A DNA stretch of 7,905 nucleotides from Cryomorphaceae bacterium. Lineage in GTDB: Bacteria > Bacteroidota > Bacteroidia > Flavobacteriales > Schleiferiaceae. Shown in pieces: positions 7,010 to 7,905 of the stretch. Made by a program: the position numbers and the translations under genes. Each line of letters opens with the position of its first letter. Position 1 is the stretch's first letter. The notes beneath the pieces were generated by a model, which saw only the letters and a program-made list of their open reading frames with translations, made no database searches and was not told where the DNA came from. The stretch is from NCBI GenBank assembly GCA_002685435.1, contig NYXD01000136.1:1-7905 (forward strand). The letters are read 5' to 3'.

Positions 7010-7905
7010 GAATGAGTCAAAAATACAGCAAAGATCACGTGAACGGGGTAAAAATATCCGGTTAGGCCTTTTGGTGTTTGTATTGTTGATTATTTCTCCT
7101 GCTATTCTCCTATTAAATTCTCAAGGTGTTCAACGGAGTCTATGGGGAAGTTTTGTGGAACCTCGACTCGCAAACATTGGGTTAAGCTCTGAATTTAAAG
7201 GGTTTAAATATGAATTTCCAAATTCTATTGAATTGAATCCGTTACTATTCTACACGGAATTCGACACCCTTGTTACTAGTGAGAAAATAGAATTAGCTGA
7301 ACTTTCGTTTTCAAAAGGATGGCGCCTTACATCCTTTGAGTCGTTAGGATTAGAAATTAATGTTCCTGCTGTAAGAACGTTTATTAGTAAACAAGAGGCT
7401 AAAACATCTTCTCAGGGATTTAGATTGTCTATTAATGAATTACGAGTGCCGAATTTGAAGTTGATGGGAGATACTCTTTTGTCTGAATTTCAATTGAATT
7501 GTGGCGGTTTACAATTTGATGAAACACTTAGTATTGACAGTGTTGTTTTCAAAGCGCAATGGGACAGTATACCCTTTTTAGTTCGTGGCCACCAGATCGG
7601 ATATGATGAAGCCGCTATTAGCGGCTTATTTGAGCTTGATGTTTTGAACTTTGGCCAGTTAAAAGGTGCTATATCAGGAGTGCTCGAAGATCTCAACGTG
7701 GAGGCATTGCTTAGACTAGATGCTAATAGTCAAATACTACCCGCTGAATTTGAAGAATATGATTTACCACTCGTTTATAATGTCGAATTCTTTTGCCACG
7801 AATTCGATTCTATCAAAAGTTCTTTTGCCTTTAAACGACCCGTACACGACAATTTACCGCCGATTGTGGGACTTTTAAAGGCAAAAGAACTTTTGATAGA
7901 ATCGA
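7008..7905 (+). CDS. TamB/AsmA-like translocation and assembly module protein, N-terminal part (3' end outside window)
   Basis: An open frame of 299 complete codons plus one base, with no stop before the right edge. It begins with a basic N-terminus (KIQQRSRERGKNIR) and one membrane segment (about 18-37, LGLLVFVLLIISPAILLL), then a long soluble beta-rich stretch with short alternating strands. This is the pattern of TamB/DUF490/AsmA-like proteins, anchored in the inner membrane and spanning the periplasm to move lipids or assist outer-membrane assembly. Full-length members exceed 1000 residues, so most is missing. The TamB call rests on the N-terminal layout and on my recollection that a TamB gene divergent from tsaD is common in Bacteroidota; no diagnostic C-terminal domain is in view. 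ATG 7008 is the only reasonable start, since an in-frame TAA lies at 6993-6995. The last residues (from about 289) are encoded by the right arm of an inverted repeat and may not be genuine. Confidence 0.65.
   Translation, partial: MNESKIQQRSRERGKNIRLGLLVFVLLIISPAILLLNSQGVQRSLWGSFVEPRLANIGLSSEFKGFKYEFPNSIELNPLLFYTEFDTLVTSEKIELAELSFSKGWRLTSFESLGLEINVPAVRTFISKQEAKTSSQGFRLSINELRVPNLKLMGDTLLSEFQLNCGGLQFDETLSIDSVVFKAQWDSIPFLVRGHQIGYDEAAISGLFELDVLNFGQLKGAISGVLEDLNVEALLRLDANSQILPAEFEEYDLPLVYNVEFFCHEFDSIKSSFAFKRPVHDNLPPIVGLLKAKELLIES
7018..7025 (-). promoter_or_regulatory. Candidate -7 promoter element for tsaD
   Basis: TATTTTTG on the minus strand is an exact match to the Bacteroidota sigma-factor -7 consensus TAnnTTTG and lies 8 nt upstream of the tsaD ATG. 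It lies within the coding sequence of the TamB-like gene. No clear TTG is seen at the usual distance for a -33 box, so the call rests on one short motif in an A/T-rich stretch. If used, the tsaD transcript would have almost no leader. Confidence 0.3.
7804..7905. repeat. Perfect 32-bp inverted repeat with 38-bp spacer, ending at the window edge
   Basis: The left arm 7804-7835 (begins TCGATTCTATCAAAAG) and right arm 7874-7905 (ends CTTTTGATAGAATCGA) are exact reverse complements over all 32 positions, separated by 7836-7873. Both arms are read in frame within the TamB-like gene (about residues 266-276 and 289-299). The match stops sharply on the spacer side, while on the outer side it is cut by the window end and could continue. 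A perfect match of this length inside a coding region is not expected by chance. It is either a real hairpin-forming element or, more likely, a foldback (chimeric read or assembly) artefact. Confidence 0.9.

Noticed and set aside
7490..7696. 68-codon minus-strand open frame opposite the TamB-like gene
   Set aside because: No domain or hydrophobic segment stands out and it is antisense to a continuous plus-strand coding frame; treated as a shadow.
7804..7905. The terminal inverted repeat as an intrinsic terminator, IS end or attachment site
   Set aside because: The stem is A/T-rich and has a 38-nt loop, the reading frame runs through it, no transposase is nearby, and no target duplication is visible.
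1..7905. A new defence or mobile system
   Set aside because: All genes in view are assigned to common housekeeping or envelope families; no toxin-antitoxin, nuclease, integrase, reverse transcriptase or repeat array was seen.

Overview
The window looks like a compact stretch of Bacteroidota chromosome, probably Flavobacteriales-like. The reasons are a TPR / PD40 propeller / carboxypeptidase-regulatory / OmpA protein of the type common in that phylum, a TamB-like gene divergent from tsaD, A/T-rich translation starts without Shine-Dalgarno sequences, and a TAnnTTTG-type promoter element. Genus cannot be decided from the sequence. No tRNA, rRNA, CRISPR array, insertion sequence or phage gene was seen.

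Layout, left to right: (1) 43-1965 (+), an outer-membrane/periplasmic OmpA-family protein with PorE-like architecture. (2) 1962-3227 (-), rarA, an AAA+ replication-fork/recombination factor, convergent with gene 1 and sharing the bases TTAA with its stop. (3) 3254-4000 (+), a six-TM rhomboid protease divergent from rarA across 26 bp. (4) 3912-7009 (-), a run of four co-directional genes transcribed in the order tsaD, RimB-like retropepsin, rimK, rsmE. (5) 7008-7905 (+), the first 299 codons of a TamB/AsmA-like inner-membrane-anchored protein, open to the window edge.

The minus-strand run is thematically tight because every member modifies the translation apparatus. TsaD makes t6A37 on tRNA, RimK adds glutamates to ribosomal protein S6, the retropepsin-like partner is the type of enzyme that trims such tails, and RsmE methylates 16S rRNA U1498. 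The flanking plus-strand genes concern the envelope (OmpA/PD40 protein, rhomboid, TamB).

Packing is extreme. With the starts chosen here only about 127 bp of 7905 lie outside genes (42 bp at the left edge, 26 bp, 6 bp and 53 bp), no stretch over 300 bp lacks a gene, and no intrinsic terminator is visible at either convergent junction. The features most worth checking are a perfect 32-bp inverted repeat ending exactly at the right edge (quite possibly a foldback assembly or amplification artefact), an 89-bp antisense overlap between the rhomboid and rsmE tails, and the overlapping divergent start codons of tsaD and the TamB-like gene. I found no convincing new multi-gene defence or mobile system here.
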